Positions 22,782 to 33,217 of a DNA stretch of 52,175 nucleotides are shown in pieces. The stretch covers positions 1 through 52,175 of the forward strand of contig JAKSYS010000444.1 in NCBI GenBank assembly GCA_022925895.1, read 5' to 3'. How positions within the stretch are numbered: the first letter of the stretch is position 1; each line of letters opens with the position of its first letter. A program made the position numbers and the translations under genes. Under the pieces are notes generated by a model, which had not been told where the DNA came from, did no database searches, and saw nothing but the letters and a program-made list of their open reading frames with translations. Origin of the DNA: Fragilaria crotonensis. Its lineage: Eukaryota > Bacillariophyta > Fragilariophyceae > Fragilariales > Fragilariaceae.

Positions 22782-22831
22782 GCCGGGAGGCTAGACACTA
22801 GTACTAGTACTAGCACCGCTGTTCGCCTAGT

Positions 22832-23333
22832 AGTACTAGTGCTAGTTCTGTACCTGGTACAGTACTACCATTCTATGGTAAACGGTACAAGTAGTACTTG
22901 TACCACAGGTACTGCTATTGCTTAAGTAACAAGTAAAACGAGTACTACAGTACCGTTAGTTCCTTGATGTGCTTCGGTTCCAGTACATAGTCTGTAGCTT
23001 AAAATTTTCTTGAGTATGTACTCCAGGCTCCAGGCCTCCTAAGAATATGGATATCCAGAAAATAACAAAATAAGCTTAATTTACAGACACCAGCCCACTT
23101 ATTTTATGGATTTCCTTATTTTTAGCCCCCATGGGTCATTAAATGCTCTCTAGACTCTAGCTCCAGGGACAATGAGAGTGTGCGCTGCCTTCAATGGAGA
23201 ATGCCCTCCACTGTGAGACTGGTCATGGACAACCAAAACTTGTACATTTCCTATTTTTGGACGGAGAAATCCGATTCAACCGATGCTGTGTTTGCAAACA
23301 AAGGGCCCAATCCTGTAAGGAACTGCCTAAGAT
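22832..23333. other. Intergenic region
   Basis: Starts with GTAC/CTAG-rich short repeats next to the piggyBac-like element, then AT-rich sequence. No gene seen. Confidence 0.4.
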
Positions 23334-25711
23334 ATGAACCGCCCTGAAGGCAACCCAGTCCAGGTTGAATACTGTTCCATGATCCGGGAAGTGCATTGTT
23401 CATTGAATCCAACCTTGGTAGCAGGGGCATTCATTGTGTTCAACTCAATGCAATTCAACAATAATGAAGAACTATCATCTACTCACAACTCCAATGAAGC
23501 AAAGGCCATTCCTGAATAATTCTTCTGCTGCTCCCACTGAAGCAAAGTACAAATTGGCACAAATAATCCTCAGCCCAACTACACAAGAGTTTCAAGACAT
23601 TGTGAAATCTATTCCACTGCTCGAACCCGGTTTGCCCTCTGCGACAATTCCTCGGATTCGCACAAGAAAGGACAACATTCAGTGACTCCGTCCGCACAAG
23701 CAACGGATACAGATCACAAAGGACCAAGCAAAGTGAATGCTCCCGTTCGCATCGAAGCTCGTTGGGCTCCCAAGGATTTCCATGCTCTGAAAGCTTTGAC
23801 AGCACAGATGTATTCCAGGCTGGCACCATTACTGTCAACATTCAACACCCAACATTCCTGGATGATTGAGTGGCAAACGGATCAGTTGGCTCCGGATCAG
23901 ACCATTTCCCCAACTCAACTATAAAAGTTCCTAAGTATTTGGGTTGTTCGCCAGCTAAGTCCTTCACCGACTGGCGAACACAACTACCAGCGGCCGAGAA
24001 CCGTCTCCTCTTGTTGGTTTCTTTTGAAGCTTGCGATTCGGAAGCATTGCTGGTCCAATACCTACAGATTGCCTGCACCATGCATATCGGAATCTATGGC
24101 ACAACCAACCGACATCGAGGAACCTTCTCGTGGATCATTAGCTCTCCGGGGAAGGATCAGCTTCTTATGAACGTAGGCCCAGTTGACTGATGGCGCAAGT
24201 GTCAGAGCTCTCTTCGAAGCACAATCGCTGCTATTGCATCGGTGACACTGTACTTGCACGAGCTTGTCCAATTTCACTCAATCACCATCATGTGCAAACT
24301 TCAACTCTACGTGGCGAGCATCGGTGCCATCAAACAGGTGGCAAATATCCGCGATCTTATCCCGACAAAAAAGTTTGACAACAATGCTGACCTTCTCTGT
24401 ATTCTCCGTGCGGCACCGGCAGTACTTCAGAAATATCGCCTCTGTCATGTACTCAGTCACCAAGACACCCGTACAGACTTTGATCTTCTACCCATATCAG
24501 AAAAAATGAATGTTCGATGCAAGCGTCTGGCAACCAAGCATCTTCAACGTCAAGTGATCAGTGCATCGGAGCAAAGTCAACCATGCTCGCTTTCCCCGCT
24601 ACACCTTCCAGTTGAAGTCTTCTGGGGCAATCAAAACATACAGTCAAACTATATCCTCCACCTGAGAGAAGAAATCAATCTCAGTCGACATCGCTCTTTT
24701 CTTGGAAAAAAATACAACTGGACTGAGGACACCCTTGCGGCGATTGCATGGGAAGCCTTCTCGCTCTGTGGACATCGAACTCGAGTAGACTATGCTACCA
24801 CACGCTCAAAACTGGTCCATAATTGGCTCAACTTGGGCGTTCAACGGGTGAAACATGGCAATCCCCGGCTGGATACCCTCAGATCATGTCCGTACTGTGC
24901 CCTCCCAGAGGACTTTGTCCATCTACTTAGCTGCAAGGAAACCCTGGCCATGACGTCTCATTGTGATGCAACAATCAAACTCAAAAAGGCACTCAATGAT
25001 AGTGCCTGTGACAATTCCATATTCCGCGCGGTCAAACAGTACTACACACTGAACCCGACCGTTAATCCAACAGTGTCATCGTGCGCTTCAAGCTACCAAC
25101 TCGCAATTGATAACGCCGTTCAATCCCAATCTGATATAGGTTGGACCAATCTATTTCGCGGCTTCATCAGTGTCAAATGGGGACTTGTCGCTGATCTTCA
25201 CACAGAAACATCCACAACATGTCCAGGGGTACTATCGCAACCAACTATCAATCATCTAGCAGTGGTCATCAAAGCCCTTCAGGATTACTCGCTAGCCATA
25301 TGGGGGAGTCGCAATGAGGTTCTTCACAAAAACTCTGAAATCAGTATTGCCATTCTTCAAGGACAACTTCATCAAGAAATCACAATCATGTACAATCTTT
25401 GTGATACTTTCTCTCCGATCATTCAAAGTTACTTCTCCATGCAACTCGATGACCGTCTTCTTCAATCTCTTCGACAAAAGCAACGATGGCTACGCCTCGT
25501 CCGGTTAGCAACCTCGCATGCGACTGCAAAAGGGTCACGGCAACAAGTTATGTCCAGCTACTTCACATATGCGCCAAACCCGGTTCCTACAACCTTTGCT
25601 ACTGATCCAACGGTCAATGTACTGCCTCCACTACAGTCGACCCTTCAACAAGTATCACTACTCCAGTACCTTACTCTCCAGGAGAGTCAGGATACGTCTC
25701 CTAACGTCTAA
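23334..25711 (+). pseudogene. Non-LTR-type retroelement remnant: gag-like piece fused to RNase H and C-terminal region
   Basis: Several frames in one direction. 23,682-23,924 encodes a Trp-rich, gag-like segment (Arg-Trp-Ala-Pro-Lys-Asp-Phe, Trp-Met-Ile-Glu-Trp). From about 23,930 one frame reads through to 25,711 with a single in-frame TGA at 24,188-24,190. It contains an RNase H-like region (Gly-Thr-Phe-Ser-Trp at about 24,120 and Leu-Ser-His-Gln-Asp near 24,460). The expected first catalytic Asp is replaced by Tyr and the Glu after Ser-Ser is absent. The C-terminal half carries a Cys-Pro-Tyr-Cys...His-Leu-Leu-Ser-Cys motif (about 24,890-24,935), like the zinc-binding region after reverse transcriptase in LINE proteins. 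No reverse transcriptase domain is present, so this is an internally deleted, dead copy. Confidence 0.6.
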
Positions 25712-25905
25712 CTCGTACCGTCATCGAGCTCGTCAAATATCAGTCACTACAACATCCGCCCGCCCATGAGGCCAGCAACATGAAATGCAGCTGCCTAGAA
25801 ATAGACATCTGATAAACATGTAACGAAGAGTTTAGTATATACTGCCCGGTGCGAATGAACTCCGACATACCTGTTACTAAGTCAGATATGTAGATAGTCT
25901 AATTA

Positions 25906-26570
25906 GTGGAGTACTACCTCTCATGTACTCCACTCACAACTTCTACTTTAAACCTAACATTACTTCATTTGCCCTCTTGCCGGTCTTTGATCGTAAGGGT
26001 AAAGAGGTACAAGGTTCATCAAAGAGAACACAATTTCTTACTAAAAAATTCGATGATAACGAACCATCCGTCAACCGTTTTCTCGTAGCGACTGTAAGAA
26101 GTTGTCACGTACCACCATGTCCATTGGAACGGGACCTCCACCACCCCTTGGTAGCCATCCTAATGGCATTGACATCACTGAAAGATATACAGATCTTCTT
26201 TCAAAATGTTAAGGGACTCACATACAGCTTCACCGGAGAGGACTTACGACTACTATATGACAAGCACACAGGCTATCGGTGCCGATATAATTGGTATGGC
26301 TGAAACAAACACTGCATGGCAACATCATCATCTCAGAGCGCTGTTTTCCTCCAGAGCAGGCAAACACTTTGGAGCGGCGAAAGTCTCATTCGGCTTTCCC
26401 ACAGAGGCTATCGATGCGGTGCCCGAGAAGGAAACATTCCAATCGGGTGGATCAATCACATTGCAGCATGGGAGCAATTGATTGCTGAGACAAAGTCCGA
26501 ATGGCATTGCTGTGATGGAGGTGCTTTTGGATTCAAATCAGAGCTATCCCAATCTGCTATGAGTTCATAA
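25906..26570 (+). pseudogene. Fragment of a non-LTR retroelement: endonuclease domain
   Basis: The start of an endonuclease/exonuclease/phosphatase (APE-like) domain is readable: Phe-Phe-Gln-Asn-Val-Lys-Gly-Leu near 26,200, then, after a frame change at about 26,245-26,265, Gly-Ala-Asp-Ile-Ile-Gly-Met-Ala-Glu-Thr-Asn near 26,280-26,310. The Asn and Glu used for catalysis in this fold are present. The domain stops early at 26,478-26,480 and no reverse transcriptase follows. In such elements the endonuclease precedes reverse transcriptase and RNase H. This piece follows an RNase H remnant, so it is probably a second, 3'-truncated insertion and not the same copy. Confidence 0.55.
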
Positions 26571-27165
26571 CAAGTCTGCATTTGCAATAAAAAGAAGACA
26601 AGCAAGACGAGAACAAGAGAAGAACAATAGGAGTACAAAACGTGACAAGAATGAGAACTAGGCAAGAACAACCAGAGGATACAAGAACAAGACAAGCAAG
26701 AATGAGACGATACAAGAAAGAAATACAACAAGACAAGAATGAGAATGAGAGCGAGGGCAACAATGAAGATAGAAAAGTGAGTTCTCTCTCTTGCTTGTTC
26801 ACACTTGCATGCTTTCTGCATGCCACTTACCAAGTATCAGAATTACGGCCATCTTATTGTGTTCAAAGCAATCGCTCGACGTCTGATGTCTTTTACACAA
26901 TCCGAGCTCTTGGGTGGGCAGAGTGTGTTCTAACTACAATTGTTGTCATGCTGGCTGGTGTCACACAGCATAACAGTATACGCATAGTCAATACTGCACT
27001 ATCCGGTATTATACAAGATCTGAGGTGAAACTTGCCACGTAGTATGCACGTATGCACCACAGCTTGATTCCAATCCCATCATCGTACATCGTATTTGATA
27101 CCGGTACTACTTTCTTTATTTTTCTGTTGAAGTCTCAAACAAATACAAACTTGGTGGTAATCAAG
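26571..27165. other. Intergenic, purine-rich, then 5' flank of the Crypton gene
   Basis: 26,575-26,760 is built from CAAGA/GAGAACAAGA-like purine-rich repeats on the plus strand. From 26,800 to 27,165 I see no clear gene. It should include the promoter and 5' leader of the recombinase gene, and an upstream in-frame ATG at 27,052 precedes hydrophobic sequence unlikely to be protein. Confidence 0.4.
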
Positions 27166-29375
27166 ATGTCCTTTACAAGTGGTCCCTATGCAACTCATGC
27201 ACGCGCAGTATTGGCAGAACAGGATGAGTTTGAAAAGAAGAACACCTTACTTGCTTACAACAACAAAGTCAGCGAATTTGTCGGCTTTTGTCATTCTCTA
27301 TTTCCCTCAACATCTGCTGCAGATAATGCAGCCACAGTCAATGAGGAAAAGCTGTTTGGTTATCTCTTCTATACTTCGCGTCGCTCAGTTCGGAATCGCG
27401 GGATCAAACACCGCAATTCACATGCTCGTTCATCCTCTTCTATTCAAGCGGGCATGTTTGATAGGGAAGAATATGACCGTGTCATGGATTCCTCCTATTC
27501 GGAAATGAATAACTTGGTAGGTTTTGATGTCCTAAATCAAACTTACTCTGGAATACTTCGACTCTGGAAGCGAGAGTGTGATTTAGGGACAAATAATGCA
27601 AGTAAGGACCAGCTTCGATCCCAACGTGTGATGAGTTTGATGAATGTTGTAAAGAAGCGCAAGAAAAGGTGAGAATTAGAATTCCGATCTCTATTCCATA
27701 TGTTTGCCAATCTAATCTGCATGTACACTTTACTAGGATGGCACGAAGGGATTACCAGGAAAAGGTCAAGAGTGTTCTGAGCCCATATTTAATGGTCGAC
27801 AAAATCCCTATGATTGAGGCATGGCTTTGGCAGCATAATGCAGCATCATCAACATACTTTTCACTGGCATCCATTCGGGACCGATTTGTGTTCCTACTGT
27901 CAACACACGCCATTCTCAGGGGTGAGTCGATGTTCCTTGCCGACTTAAGTGACTTCAGCGATCTAGTCATTGAAAATGAAGGGAGCTCGGAATGTCACGT
28001 TCTTGTACTACAAGTTGATACAGGAAAGACAAATGGGCTGAAAACTCTCTATGGGCGTGTGATGCGTCACAAGAACGTACACCTTTGCCCGATTGGGGCT
28101 CTGGGATTCATGTTGCTTGGAAGGTTTGCCTTCACCAATGAAATTGATGTATACAATTTGTTAGACAACAAATCATGGTTTGGTATCAAAGCCTTGGTTG
28201 ATTATCGAAAGAATGAACTGACCAAGGCTGTCACTGATCAATCATATGCAAAAGCCATCAAGGCTTGCTGCAAGGACATGAGTATCAGCTCCCGTCATTT
28301 TGTTCATATTGGCCGATCTGTTGGCCCTATCATAGCAGAAATTGCTGAGGTTGATGGGGATTCTATAGCCAACCTTGGAAATTGGAATGTCACAGTTCGA
28401 GAAGATCGATACTCTGCAAAACTCCCTCTAAGAATCATGCGTGTGATGGCGGGACATAGTGCAGAGAAGAATGTCTTTCACTTGCCTCGCTCAGACTTGA
28501 AGCCGAGTGAAGATCTGCAACGTCAAATATTCCCATTTATTGAGGATCACGAGATGATACTGGCATCATCCCCAGTCTCGCACCCAACTGCTTTGGCATT
28601 TCTGGGATTGCTGAAACGGCTGAGGGCCATTGTGCTTCAGGATGCAGCAGTTCTCCTTGACTCTGGAAGGAAACACTCACTTTTCTGCATGGAGGTTTTC
28701 ACATCATCGGCATTTTTGGAATTCCAAACAAGGCTGCTCGAGTTGATTCATCAATCAAGGGTGGATCCTTCCAGCTTGACTGTCCGGGCAGTCCTTCCAG
28801 GCATCTGTGAAAGATTAGATAACCTACGACATCAAAGCCAACGTGATTCAAATACCATTCGGGATGAGGTAAAGCAGCTGGCGTCAACAACCGCCTCAAA
28901 GCAAGATATGGAACATTACATATCCCAATTTGCGCGTCATATTGGAGCATTTCAATGTCCTCCCCCCAACATTGCAAACGACAGTTCACAGCATGCTGAT
29001 CCAGCAATGATCAGTGTTGCACCGCTGGACCTTGTTATTCCTTACAAATTAAAATCACACAACACGGTCACGGGTATTTGGAATGAGTGGTTTGGCTTAC
29101 CATCGACACCTGGTATGCAAGTAAGCATGGCTGGTATGTATGCATTGGAACAGGCATTCAAGGCAAAGTGGAGGACACACTTTTTGCCTGCTGAATCTAA
29201 GCAATTTTCTCGAATGAAATACATCGTACACTCCGTTTCCAATGCTATCGAGGCCACAGGAAAAAGCACAGACGAGATTTTGACTGAGTATGATGCACTC
29301 TTCAAAAGCTGCAATTTCTCGCTTTTCAAGATGGAACAAATGCTCAAAGGAGGCCAAAAGCATTGGCAGATATAA
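27166..29375 (+). CDS. Crypton-type tyrosine recombinase with GCR1-like C-terminal domain, two exons
   Basis: Exon 1 (27,166-27,668) and exon 2 (27,737-29,375) flank a 68-base GT-AG intron (GTGAGA...ACTAG) and give about 713 residues. An earlier in-frame ATG at 27,052 is less likely. Recombinase features are in order: Arg in Leu-Arg-Gly-Glu-Ser (near residue 230), His-x-x-Arg in Phe-Val-His-Ile-Gly-Arg (near 357), and Trp-Asn followed by a candidate nucleophile Tyr in Asp-Arg-Tyr-Ser (near 391). The last ~100 residues carry the GCR1_C-type pattern (Ile-Trp-Asn-Glu-Trp ... Lys-Trp-Arg ... Phe-Ser-Arg-Met-Lys-Tyr), a DNA-binding domain typical of Cryptons. Cryptons mobilise through a circular DNA without DDE chemistry and lack inverted repeats, so I could not set element ends. 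There are no frame breaks; the copy may be functional or domesticated. Confidence 0.85.
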
Positions 29376-30661
29376 GAGGAGGCAACAATAAGAAACCTTC
29401 CAAAACCGATTCCTGGTAACTTCCTCGTAGGGCGCTTGTACGTCACTTTCAGGCCAATTGCTGAGTTTCCAAGTATGGCTTATTGTTGTTTTAAAGTCTT
29501 CCATGAACACCCCATCACGCCTTTTCTGACATCAATATCCTTAATTCAAAACATTTAGCATTTAGCACGTCATCCACTGAAGTGGAGCATTCCCTTGTTA
29601 CCACCGGATTCTGTCTGATTCCTTCACAATTTGTAAGGACCATACCAAAGCGGTGGAAACAAACATGCTGAACTCCGATGGGAGGGGATCTGTTAATCAC
29701 CTTCTGATGGTACAACATCCTTTCTGATTTCCACACCAAATCGTTATCATTTGTCGGAACAGCTCGCCATCTGTTGCCACTTTCATCCATAACTTCCAAC
29801 ATCCTCCGAGTACTAACTTAGCAGAATCACCACCTGAATGTCAAAATTCATTTTCATTTAGTGTAGCAATGAGCAAAATAGTTGTCCAACCGATTCACTG
29901 TACGTGTACTTACCATAACAATGTACTCGGAGTACTACTAGTACTCCGGTACTTGGGTGCACCAGGTTTTTATGTCGACGGAAACACTCATTTCAGATTG
30001 TTCTGTCATTCTGTAGTGAACGTGTCCACACCTGGCACACTGTACTTCATTTGGGGTTGTCTTTGTTCCAACACTACAAGCCTGGTACCAGTATGTACCT
30101 GCACATCATATCATGATGAACGATGAACGAGCTCTCTAGTAGTAGCTTGCTCTTTGCTCGCATGTCGCATCCGGCATCTTGCATTGTGTGTGTGCAGTGT
30201 GCATGTGTGCACTCGAGATCTTCCCCAAGCAAACTACTCGGCGTACGAGCACTCCGAGCACAATTCCGAGTACAGTGCTGTACCTTAGAACTCCGAGTAG
30301 ATGCTTCTATGCGTATGTATCATACATCATATGCATACGTATGTACCAAAATTACTCCAGGTACAAGTACTGGAGTACTCCAAGATAATCCAAGTATTCC
30401 ACGTACACCAAGTAGTAGTACCAAGTACTAAATGCTGTCAACCTTAGCTGGGTTGAATGAAGGACAACCTCGGCAAATAACTCAAGTTATTTGATTTTTT
30501 GTAGAAAATAACTGGAGTTATTCTACTCTCAGTCCGGACTCAGTCCGGACTCGAGTGGAAACTGGACTGGTTTGGTATAAATAATTGTCGTTTATAAGTG
30601 TCCTGCACTGTACAAGGTACAAGGCGGTACTTGTACCTTGCATATGCATAATAAGATATAA
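29376..30661. other. Gene-poor region downstream of the Crypton gene
   Basis: A 95-codon minus-strand frame at 29,515-29,802 looks somewhat protein-like (Asn-Arg-Trp-Arg-Ala-Val-Pro) but is unidentified. From 29,920 to 30,430 the sequence is dense in GTAC/GGAGTACT palindromes. At 30,485-30,525 AATAACT and AGTTATT repeats form a small hairpin, followed by a doubled AGTCCGGACT motif at 30,531-30,551. Confidence 0.45.
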
Positions 30662-31404
30662 GAGCATCCCCACCCGTGAGGGTATTTCTCGGACATTTTG
30701 GCTTTTAGCGTCATTTAGCGTCTTTTTTGGAAATCGGCACACCACCGGTTGGGCCCGATGGACATTTTCGTAAAAGTTCATGGAATATCTTGGAATATGA
30801 CGCTATTCATTCTGCCATATGGCAGAATTAATATGATTTCTGCTTCCTGGCTATAAAATAGCGTTGCTTGATATGTCCTATTTGATCAACTCGATTCAAG
30901 ACTTTTGATCTATTCAACGCTGATTCAGGCATGGTGCGCCATACTTTGTACTGTAGTACAGTACTTGACTACGTTTCAAAATCGCAACGAAATTGACGTC
31001 ATTTGGGATGACAATGGCGACCTCATCGACCTAGTGATGATGTTGTTCTTCACACCAGGAGGTGATTTCACGCCTGAAAACGAAGTGCTTCATGAGCAAA
31101 TTGTCGTTGCTGACATGTGGATCCATCCTACAACCATGATGATGATCACATGATGATGATAGAACGCGAAACCACGATGACGACGAAAGAATGAAATCCG
31201 AATATCGTACTGTACTCGTATACTGGTACTGAAGTATTCTACGGCGCACGGGTCCGCGCCCGTTTTTGAACCCAATAATAGCGCATCGGGTGGGAATTGG
31301 AGAAGTGCATCTAATCGGACATATCGGAAATGTCCTAAATAAGCTTCTCATGACGCTACTCAAAAAATAGCGTCCCAAAAAGACCCCGACGGGTGGGGAT
31401 GCTC
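30662..31404. mobile_element. Non-autonomous PIF/Harbinger-type element, 743 bp
   Basis: Starts GAGCATCCCCACCCG and ends with its complement CGGGTGGGGATGCTC, with TAA on both outer sides (30,659-30,661 and 31,405-31,407). A three-base TAA/TTA duplication is typical of PIF/Harbinger. Inside is a TATA-like CTATAAAATAG at about 30,852 and a short coding-like stretch (about 30,985-31,120; Asn-Glu-Ile-Asp-Val-Ile-Trp-Asp-Asp) but no DDE domain. It is probably a deletion derivative of a larger element. Its parent is not proved to be the Harbinger relic at 49-50.7 kb. Confidence 0.8.
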
Positions 31405-31554
31405 TAAGATATGATATAGGAGAAAACTAAAGGTTACAGTACAAACGAGCTCCGTTGGAGTACAGTACTTAGGTTTGAAGACGAGGAGAGAAGAAAATGT
31501 TCTACAGGACTACGATACTGGCGTACCATTTCATACCAGCATCTCTATTAAAAT

Positions 31555-33217
31555 CTAAGATTGCTGGAACTCAGAGTCCCATTTTTTTCTATCCCCCTTC
31601 AATCCATTGATATGTTCGTAACAGAAGTGTGCCCACCACACACTGCATAGATTCTATCTATGCCTGCATCTGCTGTGTGGCCTTGCCTGGCAAGTCCAAC
31701 AATCCCACACAATCTTTCACCTGTAACACCGATGCTTGGAATAACCATGCTCAGAGTGGGAAAAAAGCCTCGTGGCTTTTCTCCAACCTACCCCATGCTG
31801 ACACTCCTGCCAGAGGTCATGAATTCTCCTGGGGGTCAGCATCAGGGTTGCAAGCATCATTGCATGGTCGCACCCAGCAGCAGCAGTACCTTGCTACTGC
31901 GGTGGTGGCACTGGTTCTTGCTGTCCCACCATTGCTGTTGCTGTCGCCAAATTTCTCACGGGTTGCATTGCAAGTTGTCGGATATTTCTACTCACCATCT
32001 GAAAGTTTGGCTCCATATTCCTCACCTTCATTAAGTTCATAGCATTCTTTAATTCCAGATTCTCTTGCTCACCAACAATCACTTCCCAGCAAGCACCTTT
32101 GCCCTCTAAATTGCCAATCTTATCAATAAGTCAGCTCCATGGTCACCTGACACGGTCACTGCCACCTGTTGTATTGAATTGGATTTCTCCTTCATCATTA
32201 TCGCCATTGTTAGGCAGATCAACATCAGCCTTGCCGCGAACATGAGCCCAATCTGCCAGCACCTTTTCCTTGTTCATGTCGGCTGGAACATACTCATCCA
32301 CCATGAGCAAACAAATAAGCCACTCCTATGCTATTCCCAGAACAAGGCAAGCAGATTCAGGAAGTCTCTCCTTCACATTCGGAACAACATGGTTCAGGAT
32401 GAACAAGTTCAACATAACCTGTCGTACATGGGTGGTTAGGCAAATAGAAGGAAATACCACCACCGCACAGTTTCTCTGCAACCTTTGCATTAGCAGGGTA
32501 AGGTAACTCAACATCAGCATACACATCAGAGGCTCTACATTTGCCTCTTCATCGGCCTCAAATGTCTCTTTCATCCTTCGTCATTCCACATCTCCGCCCA
32601 ACAAAGTCGCATAGCACTTTCGAACACTGTGACTGCCCAACAACAAAGACTTTGCCTTGCCATTGTCCAGTTGGAATTCCTCCAGTTTGAACATCTTTGC
32701 TACTATCTTATGAATCTTTACCTTTTACTTCTGCTGTCCCTCTTCTGGAATCCAATTGTCATCAGTGAAGCATGAGCATATGGAGAATCTAGTATTGCTG
32801 GCGGGTGCATCTTGATATTCAACTCGAGCCACAATCTGAGTGAGCAAAGGACACAACATACAGGATTGAGTGCTCCCAACACAATCTGCCACAGTGCCTC
32901 TTGTTTGTCTTGAATATTCTGTGACCAATTCTACCGTGTCTTGAGAGCGAGAGGGAAGCTGTCATGGACCCAAATGTGCTCAAGCCCTACCTGCTGTGTG
33001 GCTGGATTCATCAACACGAGGAGCAATCAAATGAAATTGAAAATTTTACCATTGCACTTATACCATACCTTGGCCAATAAATTGCATGCATTACTATAGC
33101 CAATGTTGAATTCCATTGTATTTGCATGGAGAACAAATCAACTTCAGGCACAATGAACCGTTTTGTATCGGAATTGCTGGAACTATTCCCAGGAATTCGT
33201 ATTCTACACGAAAACAT
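31555..33217 (-). pseudogene. Degraded Crypton-like tyrosine recombinase
   Basis: Read on the minus strand, several frames line up into one recombinase. At 32,925-32,830 there is a Cys-Pro-Leu-Leu-Thr-Gln-Ile-Val stretch like the middle of these enzymes. At 32,630-32,600 Gly-Ser-His-Ser-Val-Arg gives the His-x-x-Arg catalytic pair. In another frame at 32,595-32,500 Ala-Ser-Asp-Val-Tyr-Ala-Asp supplies the likely nucleophile Tyr, and in-frame stops interrupt this stretch. The C-terminal part (31,800-31,555) reads Asp-Leu-Trp-Gln-Glu ... Gly-His-Thr-Ala-Asp ... Thr-Ser-Val-Thr-Asn-Ile, again the GCR1-like DNA-binding type, ending in TAG at 31,555-31,557. Multiple stops and frame changes show decay beyond simple assembly error. 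It belongs to a different subfamily from the intact gene at 27.2 kb. Weak coding traces on the same strand at 33,500-33,900 may be its N-terminus. Confidence 0.65.

Larger units (their letters stand above)
19994..22797 (-). mobile_element. PiggyBac-like DNA transposon with unusual ends
   Basis: An outer inverted repeat, TGTCTAGCCTCCCGG, starts at 19,994 and its complement ends at 22,797. CTAG lies directly outside each end (19,990-19,993; 22,798-22,801). Just inside are palindromes GGGGTTAATTAACCCC (20,015-20,030; 22,746-22,761; 22,766-22,781) and a partial copy at 20,041-20,052. Known piggyBac elements insert at TTAA and begin with CCC. The innermost TTAA-CCCC junctions would fit that rule, whereas the outer repeat would imply a CTAG duplication. 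Both readings enclose the transposase gene, so the element is sure but its exact boundary is not. Confidence 0.8.

Noticed and set aside
19994-22797. A domesticated piggyBac-derived host gene
   Set aside because: Matched inverted repeats still bracket the gene, so it is an element and not an isolated domesticated gene.
26456-26833. Hydrophobic minus-strand frames that look like membrane proteins
   Set aside because: They come from reading purine-rich CAAGA repeats in antisense, which yields Leu/Ser/Cys-rich sequence.
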